Of a stretch of 53,266 nucleotides of DNA, positions 24,615 through 33,487 are shown one piece after another. A model generated the notes under the pieces. The model did not search any database. It saw only the letters and a list, made by a program, of their open reading frames with translations, and was not told the origin of the DNA. Every line of letters begins with the position of its first letter. The first letter of the stretch is position 1. Both the position numbers and the translations under genes were made by a program. The stretch is taken from positions 1 to 53,266 of the forward strand of contig NZ_JAFBAT010000226.1 of NCBI RefSeq assembly GCF_019247615.1. The letters run 5' to 3'. This stretch comes from Mycobacterium sp. GTDB lineage: Bacteria; Actinomycetota; Actinomycetes; Mycobacteriales; Mycobacteriaceae.

Positions 24615-24634
24615 TTGGGGACCAAGGTCCCCGG
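24615..24634. promoter_or_regulatory. DosR/DevR-like binding box
   Basis: TTGGGGACCAAGGTCCCCGG matches the known DosR consensus TTSGGGACTWWAGTCCCSAA at 16 of 20 positions. It also contains the perfect palindrome GGGGACCAAGGTCCCC. On the minus strand TTTTAT at 24592-24597 would be a -10 with a start near 24585, putting the box centre near -40, the usual DosR position. A rightward -10 (CATAAC, 24655-24660) has the same geometry but is weaker, so the direction is not settled. Confidence 0.6.
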
Positions 24635-24877
24635 CATGGGTTGCCGACCCCACCCATAACGACCGTGCGGCCCGTACCCACGCCTGCGAGTGTATCTCAT
24701 GACAAACTGCGTCTACAGGGCAAGCGCGATTTAGATACCATAAGTTCTTTTTCAGGGCGTCAAGCCGACCACGAGTCTGTAGCTCTGTGCTCAGCGCGCA
24801 TGACGGTCGCATCGCGTTTTGTGACCTGGTTCACCGGACGTCAAACACGCAGCGATGACGACGAGCACCATAGGAGT

Positions 24878-26083
24878 GTGTGTTCGGCGGTGCCCGGATG
24901 GGCCAGCAAATGGGGTGAGAGCGGGCTGGCGTACCTGACCGGCCCGCCCGCCGGGCCGCCCGACTTCTCCCGCGCCAACGTGCTGGCCCGCGCCGAGCAC
25001 GTGGCCGCGGCCGTCGGTCAGCGACTGGGTATCGCCGTGGACGCCTCTGCCCTGCTGGCCGGGCGAGCCGGGCTGCTCGGGCTGACCCGGGGCGGCCGGG
25101 TGTCCGCCGGGGGTGCCACCCGGTTGCTGCCGGCCCGGGACGGCTGGTGCGCGATCACGCTGTCGCGCCCCGACGACGTCGCCGCTGTTCCCGCGCTACT
25201 GCAGTCCGATGAGGTGCCGATCGACCCCTGGCCGGCGCTGGGCCAGTGGGCGGCGAGGTGTCCGGTGTCCGTCGTCACCGAGCGGGCCGCGCTGCTCGAC
25301 ATCCCGGCGGCCGGCCTGGGCGAGGTCGCCGCCGCGTCGCCACAGGCGCGGCACCTCGGGTTCCGGTCGGACCCGCGTGGGTTGGCCGGCCTGCTGGTCG
25401 CCGACCTGTCCTCGATGTGGGCGGGTCCGCTGTGCGGGCAGCTGCTGGCCCGCGCGGGAGCGACCGTTGTCAAGGTGGAAAGCCGGCGCCGTCCAGACGG
25501 CACACGCACCGGCAACCGCGAATTCTTCGACTGGATGAACAGCAAAAAGCTCTCCTACGCCATCGATTTCGAGGCCGACGCCGAGGAGCTGCGCGAGTTG
25601 CTCTCGGTCGCCGACATCGTGATCGAGGGCTCACGCCCCGCCGCGCTGGAGCGCCGGGGGCTCGGGCCGCACGACGTCGCACCGCGGCCGGGCCGAATCT
25701 GGTTGCGCGTCAATGGGTACGAGCAACCGAGGCCGGCGTTCGGCGATGACGCCGCGGTGGCCGGTGGCCTGGTGGGCGCCGCCGACGGGGCCGGTTTGAA
25801 AGGACCGGTGTTCTGCGGCGACGCCATCGCCGACCCGCTGACCGGGCTGGAGGCGACCGTGGCGGTGCTCGAATCGCTGAGCCGGGGCGGCGGCGAACTG
25901 ATCCACGTGTCTATGGCCGCGGTCGCCGCGACGTATGCGGCGTTACCGACCGAACCGTCGGCCGCGCCCTACCCCGCGCCGCCGCCGCGGCCACCGGCGG
26001 CCTGCGCCCCGGCGGCCGAACTGGGCGCCGACAACGACGCCGTACGCCGCATGGTCTCCGAAAGGCGCTGCCCGTCGTGCTGA
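24878..26083 (+). CDS. class III (CaiB/BaiF) CoA-transferase
   Basis: About 401 residues. The core family signature Leu-Leu-Val-Ala-Asp-Leu-Ser-Ser-Met-Trp-Ala-Gly-Pro-Leu-Cys-Gly and Gly-Ala-Thr-Val-Val-Lys-Val-Glu-Ser lies near 165-200. Phe-Gly-Asp-Asp-Ala-Ala-Val-Ala-Gly-Gly (about 288-297) aligns with the region that holds the catalytic aspartate. The family moves CoA between acyl groups. An N-terminal half-domain of about 150 residues lacks this signature. The start is uncertain: GTG 24878 has CACCAT six bases upstream (leaderless spacing), GTG 24890 and ATG 24800 are alternatives. The C-terminus is Pro/Ala-rich, and its last codons overlap the amidohydrolase start by 7 bases, so both belong to one operon. 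Confidence 0.78.
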   Translation: MCSAVPGWASKWGESGLAYLTGPPAGPPDFSRANVLARAEHVAAAVGQRLGIAVDASALLAGRAGLLGLTRGGRVSAGGATRLLPARDGWCAITLSRPDDVAAVPALLQSDEVPIDPWPALGQWAARCPVSVVTERAALLDIPAAGLGEVAAASPQARHLGFRSDPRGLAGLLVADLSSMWAGPLCGQLLARAGATVVKVESRRRPDGTRTGNREFFDWMNSKKLSYAIDFEADAEELRELLSVADIVIEGSRPAALERRGLGPHDVAPRPGRIWLRVNGYEQPRPAFGDDAAVAGGLVGAADGAGLKGPVFCGDAIADPLTGLEATVAVLESLSRGGGELIHVSMAAVAATYAALPTEPSAAPYPAPPPRPPAACAPAAELGADNDAVRRMVSERRCPSC

Positions 26084-27381
26084 TTCACCGCGCTACGTTG
26101 CTGGACGGCCGAACGGTCGACATCCGGGTCGGCGCGCAGATCGACCAGGTGGGTGACGACCTGGTGGCCGGCAAGGGGGAGGGCGTGCTCTACGCCGGCG
26201 GCGGAACCGTCCTGCCCGGGCTGCACGACCACCACGTGCACCTGCGCTCGGCGGCGTCGGCGCTGGATTCGTTCTTCGTCGGGCCCCCGGGCGTCAGCAC
26301 CAAAGCCCAACTGACACAACTGCTCTCGAACGCGACGCCCGGCCCGGACGGGTGGATTCGCGCCGTCGGCTACCACGAGTCGGTCGCCGGCGAGCTGGAC
26401 CGCACGGCCCTCGACGCCGTCGTGCGCGACGTTCCGCTGCGCATCCAGCACCGCAGCGGTGCGCTGTGGATCCTCAACTCCGAGGCGCTGGGCCGGGTCG
26501 GCCTGCCCGAACACCCCGACGGGCGCCTGCGCAGCGCGGACCGCGGCTGGTCCGACGCGCTGGCGCAGCGCGAAACCGACCTGGCCGACCTCAGCCGCCG
26601 CATCACCGCGACCGGCGTCACGGGCGTTACCGACGCCACCCCCGACCTCGGCGCCGACGACATGGTTGCGCTGTTGGTGGCGCACCGTCGCGGCGAGTTT
26701 CGGCCGCGGCCGAGCTTCCTGGCACCGGGTAAGAAGATCCTGCAGGACGATCGCCTGGACCTGGACTCCCTGACGGCCTGGGTCGCCGAGCAGCACGGCA
26801 ACGGCCGCCCGGTCGCGGTGCACTGCGTCACGGCGGCCCAACTGGTGGTCACGATCGCGGCCCTGCGCGCGGCCGGTAGCCATCCGGGGGATCGCATCGA
26901 GCACGCCGCGGTGGTGCCCGACGACAACGTCGCCGACCTGGCCGACCTCGGCGTGACCGTGGTGACACAGCCCAACTTCGTCGCGGAGCGCGGCGACCAG
27001 TACCTCACCGACGTGCCCGCCGACGAGCACGGCCAGCTGTGGCGGGTCGCGTCGCTGCTGGACGCGGCCGTCCCGGTGGCGCTGTCCACCGACATGCCCT
27101 TCGGACACGGCGACCCGTGGACGGCGATGCGGGCCGCGGTGTACCGCACCACGCCCAGCGGTGCCGTGCTCAACGGGAACGAATGTGTCTCGGCGCTAAC
27201 GGCTTTGACGATGTTCCTGGGTCGGCCCGATGATCCGGGCCGGCCGCGAAGCGTCGAAGCCGGGCAGCCGGGGGATCTCTGCGTGCTGACCGAGGCGCCG
27301 GCAACGGCCCTGGCGGAGCTGGACGCCGGCATGGTCGCGGCCACCGTCATCGGCGGCGAGCTGGTCTACTTCGCGATGTGA
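26077..27381 (+). CDS. YtcJ-like metal-dependent amidohydrolase
   Basis: 434 residues of the amidohydrolase-3 group. A small beta domain precedes Val-Leu-Pro-Gly-Leu-His-Asp-His-His-Val-His-Leu, the His-x-His metal site (about 47-58). Val-Ala-Val-His-Cys-Val (about 248-253), Arg-Ile-Glu-His-Ala-Ala (about 273-278) and Leu-Ser-Thr-Asp-Met-Pro-Phe-Gly (about 338-345) supply the other metal and catalytic residues. The C-terminus returns to the beta domain (Glu-Ala-Gly-Gln-Pro-Gly-Asp-Leu-Cys-Val-Leu). Such enzymes hydrolyse C-N bonds of amides or formamides; the substrate is unknown. The GTG start lies inside the last codons of the CoA-transferase gene, so translation is coupled. It converges with the esterase gene, with seven bases between them. 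Confidence 0.85.
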   Translation: MLIHRATLLDGRTVDIRVGAQIDQVGDDLVAGKGEGVLYAGGGTVLPGLHDHHVHLRSAASALDSFFVGPPGVSTKAQLTQLLSNATPGPDGWIRAVGYHESVAGELDRTALDAVVRDVPLRIQHRSGALWILNSEALGRVGLPEHPDGRLRSADRGWSDALAQRETDLADLSRRITATGVTGVTDATPDLGADDMVALLVAHRRGEFRPRPSFLAPGKKILQDDRLDLDSLTAWVAEQHGNGRPVAVHCVTAAQLVVTIAALRAAGSHPGDRIEHAAVVPDDNVADLADLGVTVVTQPNFVAERGDQYLTDVPADEHGQLWRVASLLDAAVPVALSTDMPFGHGDPWTAMRAAVYRTTPSGAVLNGNECVSALTALTMFLGRPDDPGRPRSVEAGQPGDLCVLTEAPATALAELDAGMVAATVIGGELVYFAM

Positions 27382-27388
27382 CGGGCGC

Positions 27389-28288
27389 TCAGGCCGGCGC
27401 GAGCGCGGCACGCAAAATTTCGCACTGGCTGTCGAAAAACCGCCGCGCCACTGGGGCTTTGCGTGCCACCACGTCGAACCCGTGGAACGCGCCGGTAACC
27501 ACCTCGACGTGACACGGCACCCCCGCGTCGATGAGGCGCTGGGCGTAGGCCAGGTCCTCGTCGTGGAACAGGTCGTGCGTGCCGACCCCGATCCACGCCG
27601 GCGGCAACCCGCTCAGGTCGTCGCGGCGACCCGGGACGGCGACCGCCGGGTCGGCGCCGCCGAGATAGGCGCTCCAGCCGAACCGGTTGCTGCGCGTGCT
27701 CCAAAGGCGGTGGTTCGGGCTTGGGCCGGTGGCCGAACTTCGGTCGTCCAGCATCGGGTACACCAGCACTTGGAACGCCGGGCTCACCTCGCCGCGGTCC
27801 CGGGCCAGCAGCGCCAGCGCCGCCGCCAGGCCGCCGCCCGCGCTGGCGCCGGCGATCGCCACGCGCTTGCGGTCCACCGCGGGCAGGCCGGCGAGCCAGG
27901 TGAGCGCCGAATAGCAGTCCTCCAACGCCGCGGGATACGGGTACTCGGGCGCCAGGCGGTATTCCACCGACGCGACGGTCATGCCCAGCCTCGAGCTGAA
28001 CCGGCGGGAAATCCAGTCGTCCTGCTGTGCCGTGCCGATCACGTATCCGCCGCCGTGGATCCACAGCAACGCGGGTGTCGGTTCGCTCGCGCCCGCCGGC
28101 CGGAACAGCCGGACGCCGGCCCCCGATCCCAGGGTGATCACCTCGACCTCGGGTGAGGCGGGTTTGCGCCGGCGCTCGCTCAGCCCGCCCAGGGTCCGCA
28201 TGATCGGCAGGCTGCGCGGGCCGATCATGTGCCGCGGGGCGATGCGGGCGATGCGGCGCAGGTCGGGGTGAACGTCGTCGTTCGGCAT
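27389..28288 (-). CDS. lipW: LipW-like alpha/beta hydrolase of the HSL family
   Basis: 299 residues. The oxyanion-hole motif His-Gly-Gly-Gly-Tyr (about 73-77), nucleophile Gly-Ala-Ser-Ala-Gly-Gly (about 140-145), an Asp in Leu-Phe-His-Asp-Glu-Asp (about 235) and His in Gly-Ala-Phe-His-Gly-Phe-Asp (about 266) form a complete hormone-sensitive-lipase-type esterase. Ala replaces the usual Asp in the Gly-Asp-Ser-Ala-Gly motif. Strand and position next to the Rv0218-Rv0219-lipC block match lipW (Rv0217c, about 302 residues) of M. tuberculosis, and the symbol rests on that synteny. Here the nitrate operon is placed between lipW and Rv0218. The ATG has a GATACT hexamer six bases upstream and no ribosome binding site. 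Confidence 0.82.
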   Translation of the reverse strand: MPNDDVHPDLRRIARIAPRHMIGPRSLPIMRTLGGLSERRRKPASPEVEVITLGSGAGVRLFRPAGASEPTPALLWIHGGGYVIGTAQQDDWISRRFSSRLGMTVASVEYRLAPEYPYPAALEDCYSALTWLAGLPAVDRKRVAIAGASAGGGLAAALALLARDRGEVSPAFQVLVYPMLDDRSSATGPSPNHRLWSTRSNRFGWSAYLGGADPAVAVPGRRDDLSGLPPAWIGVGTHDLFHDEDLAYAQRLIDAGVPCHVEVVTGAFHGFDVVARKAPVARRFFDSQCEILRAALAPA

Positions 28289-28294
28289 CGGTCA

Positions 28295-28300
28295 AGTATC
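28295..28300 (-). promoter_or_regulatory. -10 element of the lipW-like gene (leaderless)
   Basis: GATACT on the minus strand, six bases before ATG 28288. The spacing places the transcript start at the start codon. Confidence 0.4.
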
Positions 28301-28493
28301 CCGGGGCCGAAAGCACACGAGGCGCAGGGACCCGTGATCTCGCGGTAGTCGTGCGGACAACCGGCGGAAATGCCTTGGAAACACGGCCGACGTACCTTCG
28401 GCGGTAAGCGCCGATCGGGGAGGCGACGTGGGAGGTACATTCAGCCGGGCCGGCCAAATGCTTGCCGGCTCACCAGCTAAGCGGTGATCGCCA

Positions 28494-30599
28494 ATGGCGT
28501 TGGCGCCAACGAAGACTCATTGCCCGTACTGCTCTTTGCAGTGCGGGATCACCCTCGACGTGTCGGCAGGACGGGTCGAGCTTGCGCCGCAGGACGACTT
28601 TCCTACCAATCGTGGCGGCCTATGCGCCAAAGGGTGGACGGCAACCGATTTGCTGGCGCACCCGGAACGGCTGACCAGGCCGTTGGTCCGCGACGACCGG
28701 GCGGCCCCGCTGCGTCCGGCAACCTGGAATGAAGCGCTGGAACGGATTGTCGCGGCCTTCCAGAAGGCGCAACAGGATTACGGCGTCGACGCGGTCGGAT
28801 GTTTCGGCGGCGGGGGACTGACAAACGAAAAGGCCTACCAGCTAGGTAAGTTCGCGCGCGTCGCGCTGCGCACCTCGGCGATCGACTACAACGGCCGGTT
28901 CTGCATGTCCTCGGCGGCCGCGGCATCCAACCGGTCGTTCGGCATCGACCGCGGGCTGCCCTTTCCGCTCGCCGACGTCGCGGGGGCCGACGTCATCCTC
29001 CTCGTCGGTGGCAACCCCGCCGAAACCATGCCACCCGCGATGCAGCATTTCGACGACGGCCGGGCCAAGGGCGCCAGACACATCGTGGTTGATCCGCGGC
29101 GCACCGCGACGGCAGCGCGGGCCGACCTTCATCTGCAGCCCGTCCCAGGAACGGACCTCGCCCTCGCGAACGGCATGCTGAACGTCTGTGCCCGCGATGG
29201 GCTCATCGATCGGGCATACATCGCGGAACGAACCGCTGGATTCGACGCGGTGCGGCGCGCGGTGCGGCTGTACTGGCCGGACCGGGTCGAACGGATCACC
29301 GGCGTGCCGGAGAAGGACATCGTGGCCGCGGCGCGGATGCTGGCGGGGGCTGAGCGGGCGATGATCCTGACCGCCCGCGGCGCCGAGCAGCACAGCTCGG
29401 GCACCGACACGGTGCAGGCCTTCATCAATCTCGCCCTGGCGCTGGGCTTGCCGGGGCGCCCGAACAGTGGATTCGCGACGATCACTGGCCAGGGCAACGG
29501 GCAGGGCGGCCGCGAACACGGGCAGAAGTGCGACCAGCTGCCCGGCTACCGCAAGCTCGACGACCCCGACGCGCGCGCCCATGTCGCGCGGATATGGGGG
29601 ATCGACCCCGCCGACCTGCCGTCGTCCGGGCGGTCGGCCTACGAGATGCTCGACGGCATCGGCACCGGCGGCGGGGTGCGCGCGCTATGGGTGATGGCTT
29701 CCAACGTCGTTGTCTCGGCGCCGAACTCGCTGCGAGTCGCGGAGAAAATCAAGCAACTGGACTTCCTCGTGGTGTCCGACATATTCCTGTCCGAGACCGC
29801 GGCGCTGGCCGATGTGGTGCTGCCGACGACACAGTGGGCCGAAGAGTCGGGAACCATGACCAACCTGGAGGGCCGGGTGATCCTGCGTCGGGCGGCTCTG
29901 ACGCCGCCCGACGAGGCGCGCAGCGACCTCGACGTGATGGCCGACCTGGCGAAGCGCCTAGGGGTGCACGGGTTCTCGGCCGATCCGCAGGAGGTCTTCG
30001 AGGAATTGACCCGCGCGAGCCAGGGTGGAAAGGCCGACTATCGGGGGATCAGCTACCAACGCATCGACACCGGCAAGGGCGTGTTCTGGCCGTGCCCGTC
30101 GCCGCTGTACCCCGACACCCCGCGACTGTTCCTCGAGGACTTCCCGACGCCCGACCGCCGGGCCCACTTCCATCCCGTCGAACAACCCGGCGCCGCCGAG
30201 GTCCCGGATGACGAATTCCCTTACTACCTCACCACTGGTCGCGTGTCGAGCCAGTACCAATCCGGGACCCAAACACGCAGGGTCGCACAGCTTGCCGAGG
30301 CGGAGCCCGAGCCGGTGGTCGAGCTTCACCCCACGTTGGGCAGCCGTGTCGGCGTCGGCAGCGGCGACAAGGTGCGGCTGCAGACGCGCCGCGGCGAGGT
30401 CGTGATGACGGCGCGGATGAACGACGGCATCCGCCCCGACACCGTGTTCGCGCCGTTCCACTGGGGTGGCGCGGCGAGCATCAACCGGCTCACCAACCCG
30501 GCCCTGGACCCGCATTCGCGGATGCCGTCGTTCAAAGTCTGCGCGGTATCGGTGTCCAACGCCGTGAAATCCGATGCACCGGAAGGAGATGAGACATGA
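28494..30599 (+). CDS. assimilatory nitrate reductase-type molybdopterin oxidoreductase
   Basis: 701 residues. The N-terminal [4Fe-4S] site is Cys10-x2-Cys13-x3-Cys17 ... Cys44. Cys137 in Asn-Gly-Arg-Phe-Cys-Met-Ser-Ser is the likely molybdenum ligand, as in Nap/Nas enzymes. The bis-MGD domains follow, with Leu-Val-Gly-Gly-Asn-Pro-Ala-Glu, Asn-Leu-Glu-Gly-Arg-Val and the C-terminal Leu-Thr-Thr-Gly-Arg. Length and cofactor pattern fit cytosolic NasA/NarB, without the extra C-terminal [2Fe-2S] domain of some NasA. A formate dehydrogenase is the main alternative, but the NirB/Rieske neighbours favour nitrate. No signal peptide is present. A perfect 12-base palindrome GTTGGCGCCAAC covers codons 2-6. 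Upstream, GGAAA and GGAAAC spaced 12 bases apart (28366-28382) weakly resemble GlnR half-sites. Confidence 0.82.
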   Translation: MALAPTKTHCPYCSLQCGITLDVSAGRVELAPQDDFPTNRGGLCAKGWTATDLLAHPERLTRPLVRDDRAAPLRPATWNEALERIVAAFQKAQQDYGVDAVGCFGGGGLTNEKAYQLGKFARVALRTSAIDYNGRFCMSSAAAASNRSFGIDRGLPFPLADVAGADVILLVGGNPAETMPPAMQHFDDGRAKGARHIVVDPRRTATAARADLHLQPVPGTDLALANGMLNVCARDGLIDRAYIAERTAGFDAVRRAVRLYWPDRVERITGVPEKDIVAAARMLAGAERAMILTARGAEQHSSGTDTVQAFINLALALGLPGRPNSGFATITGQGNGQGGREHGQKCDQLPGYRKLDDPDARAHVARIWGIDPADLPSSGRSAYEMLDGIGTGGGVRALWVMASNVVVSAPNSLRVAEKIKQLDFLVVSDIFLSETAALADVVLPTTQWAEESGTMTNLEGRVILRRAALTPPDEARSDLDVMADLAKRLGVHGFSADPQEVFEELTRASQGGKADYRGISYQRIDTGKGVFWPCPSPLYPDTPRLFLEDFPTPDRRAHFHPVEQPGAAEVPDDEFPYYLTTGRVSSQYQSGTQTRRVAQLAEAEPEPVVELHPTLGSRVGVGSGDKVRLQTRRGEVVMTARMNDGIRPDTVFAPFHWGGAASINRLTNPALDPHSRMPSFKVCAVSVSNAVKSDAPEGDET

Positions 30600-30949
30600 A
30601 TGATGGCAGCACACCTCGATTCCTGCAGGGAGCGTTCACCTTCGACGGCAAGGGGTATGAGTCGCCGTCCCTGCTGGACGCGTCCCTGCGCTACGTCGTG
30701 CCGGCCGGGGCGATCACCCAGCCGGTCTACTTCCGTGGCGGCAACAGCACCGACGAGCTGGTCACCATCTTGCTGATGCGCGACGGCGCCCCGATGCGCT
30801 ACTTCCCGATCGGGGCCAAAGACGCCGTGCACGTGCCACTTCGGGTGGTCGAGGACCTGATCGTCGACACCGTCGTCGAGGTGTTCGTCGCCGCCCCCGA
30901 CGGGCTGAGCGGCACCGTCTTCGTCGACATCGGGCTAGTCGAAATCTAG
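30596..30949 (+). CDS. small conserved-looking protein of unknown function in the nitrate operon
   Basis: I do not recognise this 117-residue protein. It has no cysteines, no membrane segment and no signal peptide. Predicted character is mostly beta: alternating hydrophobic strands such as Arg-Tyr-Val-Val-Pro, Leu-Val-Thr-Ile-Leu-Leu-Met-Arg and Thr-Val-Val-Glu-Val-Phe-Val-Ala, ending Thr-Val-Phe-Val-Asp-Ile-Gly-Leu-Val-Glu-Ile. ATG 30596 overlaps the nitrate-reductase stop (ATGA) and follows GAAGGAGA, so it is strongly translated and coupled. The NirB gene begins 18 bases after it. This places it as an assembly factor, electron-transfer adaptor or stability partner of the reductases, all by inference. 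Confidence 0.75.
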   Translation: MNDGSTPRFLQGAFTFDGKGYESPSLLDASLRYVVPAGAITQPVYFRGGNSTDELVTILLMRDGAPMRYFPIGAKDAVHVPLRVVEDLIVDTVVEVFVAAPDGLSGTVFVDIGLVEI

Positions 30950-30967
30950 GGCGCGCCAAGGGGAGTC

Positions 30968-33487
30968 ATGAGTACACTGGCAAGACCCGAAACCAACGGC
31001 CACAGCCCCGCCGCCCTGGCCAGCCTGGTGGTGGTCGGCAACGGCATGGCGGGCGCGCGGGCGCTGGAGGAAATCCTCGCCCGCGGCGGCGGAGAGAAAT
31101 TCGCCATCACCGTGTTCGGAGACGAACCCTACGGCAACTACAACCGGATCCTGCTGTCCAACGTGTTGGCCGGCTCCGACGACGCCGGGGAGATCTACCT
31201 CAACCCGCTGGACTGGTACGCCGAGAACAACATCGACCTACGCGCCGGGGTGCGGGTGGTGCGCATCGACCCCTTCGCGCACCTGGTGCACGCCGACGAC
31301 GGCACCACGGTCCGCTACGACAAGCTGCTCCTGGCCACCGGCAGCCGGGCGTTCTTCCCGCCGGTCGACGGCATCTGGCAGGACAACAAGACCTTGGCGC
31401 CGGGCGTTTTCGGGTTCCGGACGATCGACGATTGCCGGGCGATGATCCGGTTTGCCGAAGGGCGAAGCAGAGCAGCGGTTATCGGCGGTGGGCTGCTCGG
31501 CCTGGAGGCCGCGCGGGGCCTGCAGAACCGCGGGCTGCGGGTCGGCGTCGTGCAGGGTGGCCCCGCATTGATGAACGCCCAACTCGACGACCAGGGCAGC
31601 GCCATCCTGCGGCGCCTGGTGGAGGCGCTGGGCATCGAGGTGCACACCGGCAAGCGGACGACCAGGATGCTGACCGAGAGCGGGCTCCCGTCGGCCATCG
31701 AATTCGACGACGGCAGCCGGCTGCCGTGCGACATGCTGGTGATGGCCACAGGCATCCGGCCCAACGTCGGGTTGGCCATGCGCGCCGGTCTGACCGTCGA
31801 ACGCGCCATCGTCGTCGACGACCACATGCGCTCGATCGACGACGACGACATCTACGTGGTGGGCGAGTGCGCGCAGCACCGTGGACAAGTCTACGGCCTG
31901 GTCGCACCGCTGTGGGAGCAGGCCGGCGTGCTAGCCGACCATTTGACCGGCGCCAATCCCACTGCGGCATACCACGGTTCGCGTACCGCCACCAAGCTGA
32001 AGGTCGCCGGCGTCGACGTGGCGGCGATGGGGGTGAAAACCCCCGAGCGTGACGACGACGAATTCGTCCAGTACTCCGAGCCCAGGCGAGGGGTGTACAA
32101 GACCGTGGTGGTGCGCGACGACAAGCTGATCGGCGCCACCCTGGTCGGAGACGTGAGCAAGGTGGCGTTCTTGATGCAGGCCTTCGACCGCCGGCTTCCG
32201 CTGCCGCCCGAGCGGGTCTCGCTGATGTTCGACCTCGGTACGCCGGACGCGGCCACCGGCGCCGCCGAATTGGCGGACGACGCCCAAGTGTGCAACTGCA
32301 ACGGGGTGAGCAAGGCCGCGATCGTGCGCTGCGTCAAGGACGGCCAGGCATCGGTCGAGGGCGTCATGTCGACGACCCGCGCGGGCAAGGGCTGCGGGTC
32401 GTGCAAGGGCTTGGTCGCCCAGGTCGTCGAGTGGGCGGCCTCCCAAACAGGGGTCGCGATTTCGCAAGGCGCGGAAGCGAATTGGTACGTGCCGGGCATC
32501 CCCTATGAAAAGCCCGAGCTGATGGCCAAGATCCGCGAGCTCGAGCTGCACTCGGTGTCCTCGGTGTTCGCCGCGCTCGCGCCGGAAGGCCGCGAGGATG
32601 CCGGCTCGAAGATGGCGCTCGCGTCGCTGCTGCACATGATGTGGGGCGACGAGTTCGTCGACGAACCGGACGGCCGGTTCATCAACGACCGCGTCCACGC
32701 CAACATCCAGCGCGACGGCACCTTCTCGGTGGTGCCGCAGCTCAAGGGCGGCGTGACCAGCGCCGAGCAGCTGCGCAAGATCGCCGACGTGGCCGACAAG
32801 TATCAGATCCCGATGATCAAGCTCACCGGCGGCCAACGCATCGACCTGCTCGGGGTGCGCAAGGAGGACCTGCCGTCGGTGTGGGCCGACCTCGGGATGC
32901 CGTCGGGGTACGCATACGGCAAGAGCTTTCGGACCGTGAAAACCTGTGTGGGAAGCGACTTCTGCCGATACGGGCTGGGCGACTCGACGGCGCTGGGCAT
33001 CGCGATCGAGGAGCGCTTCCAGGGCATCCCGAGTCCCGCCAAGATGAAGTTGGCGGTGACCGGTTGCCCGCGCAACTGCGCCGAGGCGCTGTGCAAGGAC
33101 CTCGGCGTCGTCGCCATCGACGGCGGGCAATGGCAGATCTACGTCGGCGGGGCGGCCGGCGCGCACGTCCGCAAGGGCGATCTGCTGGCGACCGTCGACA
33201 CCCCGGAAGAGGTCATCGCGTTGACGGGCCGGTTCCTGCAGTACTACCGGGAAAATGCGGGCTGGCTCGAGCGCACGTACACGTTCGTGCCGCGGGTGGG
33301 CATCGAACGGATCCGCCAGGTGGTGGTCGAGGACACCGACGGGATTGGCGCCGAGCTCGACGCACGCATGCAGAAATCGGTCGATTCCTACCGTGACCCA
33401 TGGAGCGAGAGCCGAAACTCTCCCGCGCCCAACCAGTTCCGGTCGTCCCTCCCGCTGATCCCGCTGCCCCAGGTGCCGGTGCGATGA
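30968..33487 (+). CDS. nirB: NirB-type NAD(P)H nitrite reductase, large subunit
   Basis: 839 residues. Domains run as in NirB. A FAD domain has Val-Val-Val-Gly-Asn-Gly-Met-Ala-Gly (about 20-28). An NAD(P)H domain has Val-Ile-Gly-Gly-Gly-Leu-Leu-Gly (about 170-177). A BFD-like [2Fe-2S] site uses C442-x-C444 and C476-x2-C479. A sulfite/nitrite-reductase half binds siroheme and [4Fe-4S] through C660-x5-C666 and C700-x3-C704. It reduces nitrite to ammonium in the cytosol. Sequence near the N-terminus differs from M. tuberculosis NirB as I remember it (the region after the first Gly motif reads Pro-Tyr-Gly-Asn-Tyr-Asn-Arg-Ile-Leu-Leu-Ser), so it may be a second NirB lineage. A GGGGAG sits before ATG 30968. 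Its stop overlaps the Rieske start. Confidence 0.9.
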   Translation: MSTLARPETNGHSPAALASLVVVGNGMAGARALEEILARGGGEKFAITVFGDEPYGNYNRILLSNVLAGSDDAGEIYLNPLDWYAENNIDLRAGVRVVRIDPFAHLVHADDGTTVRYDKLLLATGSRAFFPPVDGIWQDNKTLAPGVFGFRTIDDCRAMIRFAEGRSRAAVIGGGLLGLEAARGLQNRGLRVGVVQGGPALMNAQLDDQGSAILRRLVEALGIEVHTGKRTTRMLTESGLPSAIEFDDGSRLPCDMLVMATGIRPNVGLAMRAGLTVERAIVVDDHMRSIDDDDIYVVGECAQHRGQVYGLVAPLWEQAGVLADHLTGANPTAAYHGSRTATKLKVAGVDVAAMGVKTPERDDDEFVQYSEPRRGVYKTVVVRDDKLIGATLVGDVSKVAFLMQAFDRRLPLPPERVSLMFDLGTPDAATGAAELADDAQVCNCNGVSKAAIVRCVKDGQASVEGVMSTTRAGKGCGSCKGLVAQVVEWAASQTGVAISQGAEANWYVPGIPYEKPELMAKIRELELHSVSSVFAALAPEGREDAGSKMALASLLHMMWGDEFVDEPDGRFINDRVHANIQRDGTFSVVPQLKGGVTSAEQLRKIADVADKYQIPMIKLTGGQRIDLLGVRKEDLPSVWADLGMPSGYAYGKSFRTVKTCVGSDFCRYGLGDSTALGIAIEERFQGIPSPAKMKLAVTGCPRNCAEALCKDLGVVAIDGGQWQIYVGGAAGAHVRKGDLLATVDTPEEVIALTGRFLQYYRENAGWLERTYTFVPRVGIERIRQVVVEDTDGIGAELDARMQKSVDSYRDPWSESRNSPAPNQFRSSLPLIPLPQVPVR

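Larger units (their letters stand above)
24371..24889. other. 519-base divergent regulatory region (PPE operon / CoA-transferase)
   Basis: No credible gene is seen before the CoA-transferase start, whose exact position is uncertain. The region contains three hairpins close to the PPE side (24459-24560), a DosR-like palindrome (24615-24634) and an AT-richer stretch (24700-24760) with TAGATA at 24732-24737, a possible rightward -10. The PPE transcript, if it starts near 24585, would have a leader of about 215 bases that includes all three hairpins. Confidence 0.5.

Noticed and set aside
25969..27108. 379-codon open frame on the minus strand
   Set aside because: It mirrors the amidohydrolase gene, which has all metal-site motifs; the mirror frame has none.
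28366..28382. GlnR site before the nitrate reductase
   Set aside because: Only GGAAA and GGAAAC spaced 12 bases apart are seen; the AC half-sites needed for a GlnR box are missing. It is mentioned in the gene entry only as a weak similarity.
31931..33166. 411-codon open frame on the minus strand
   Set aside because: It is antisense to nirB, whose cofactor motifs are complete. The mirror frame has no recognisable domain.
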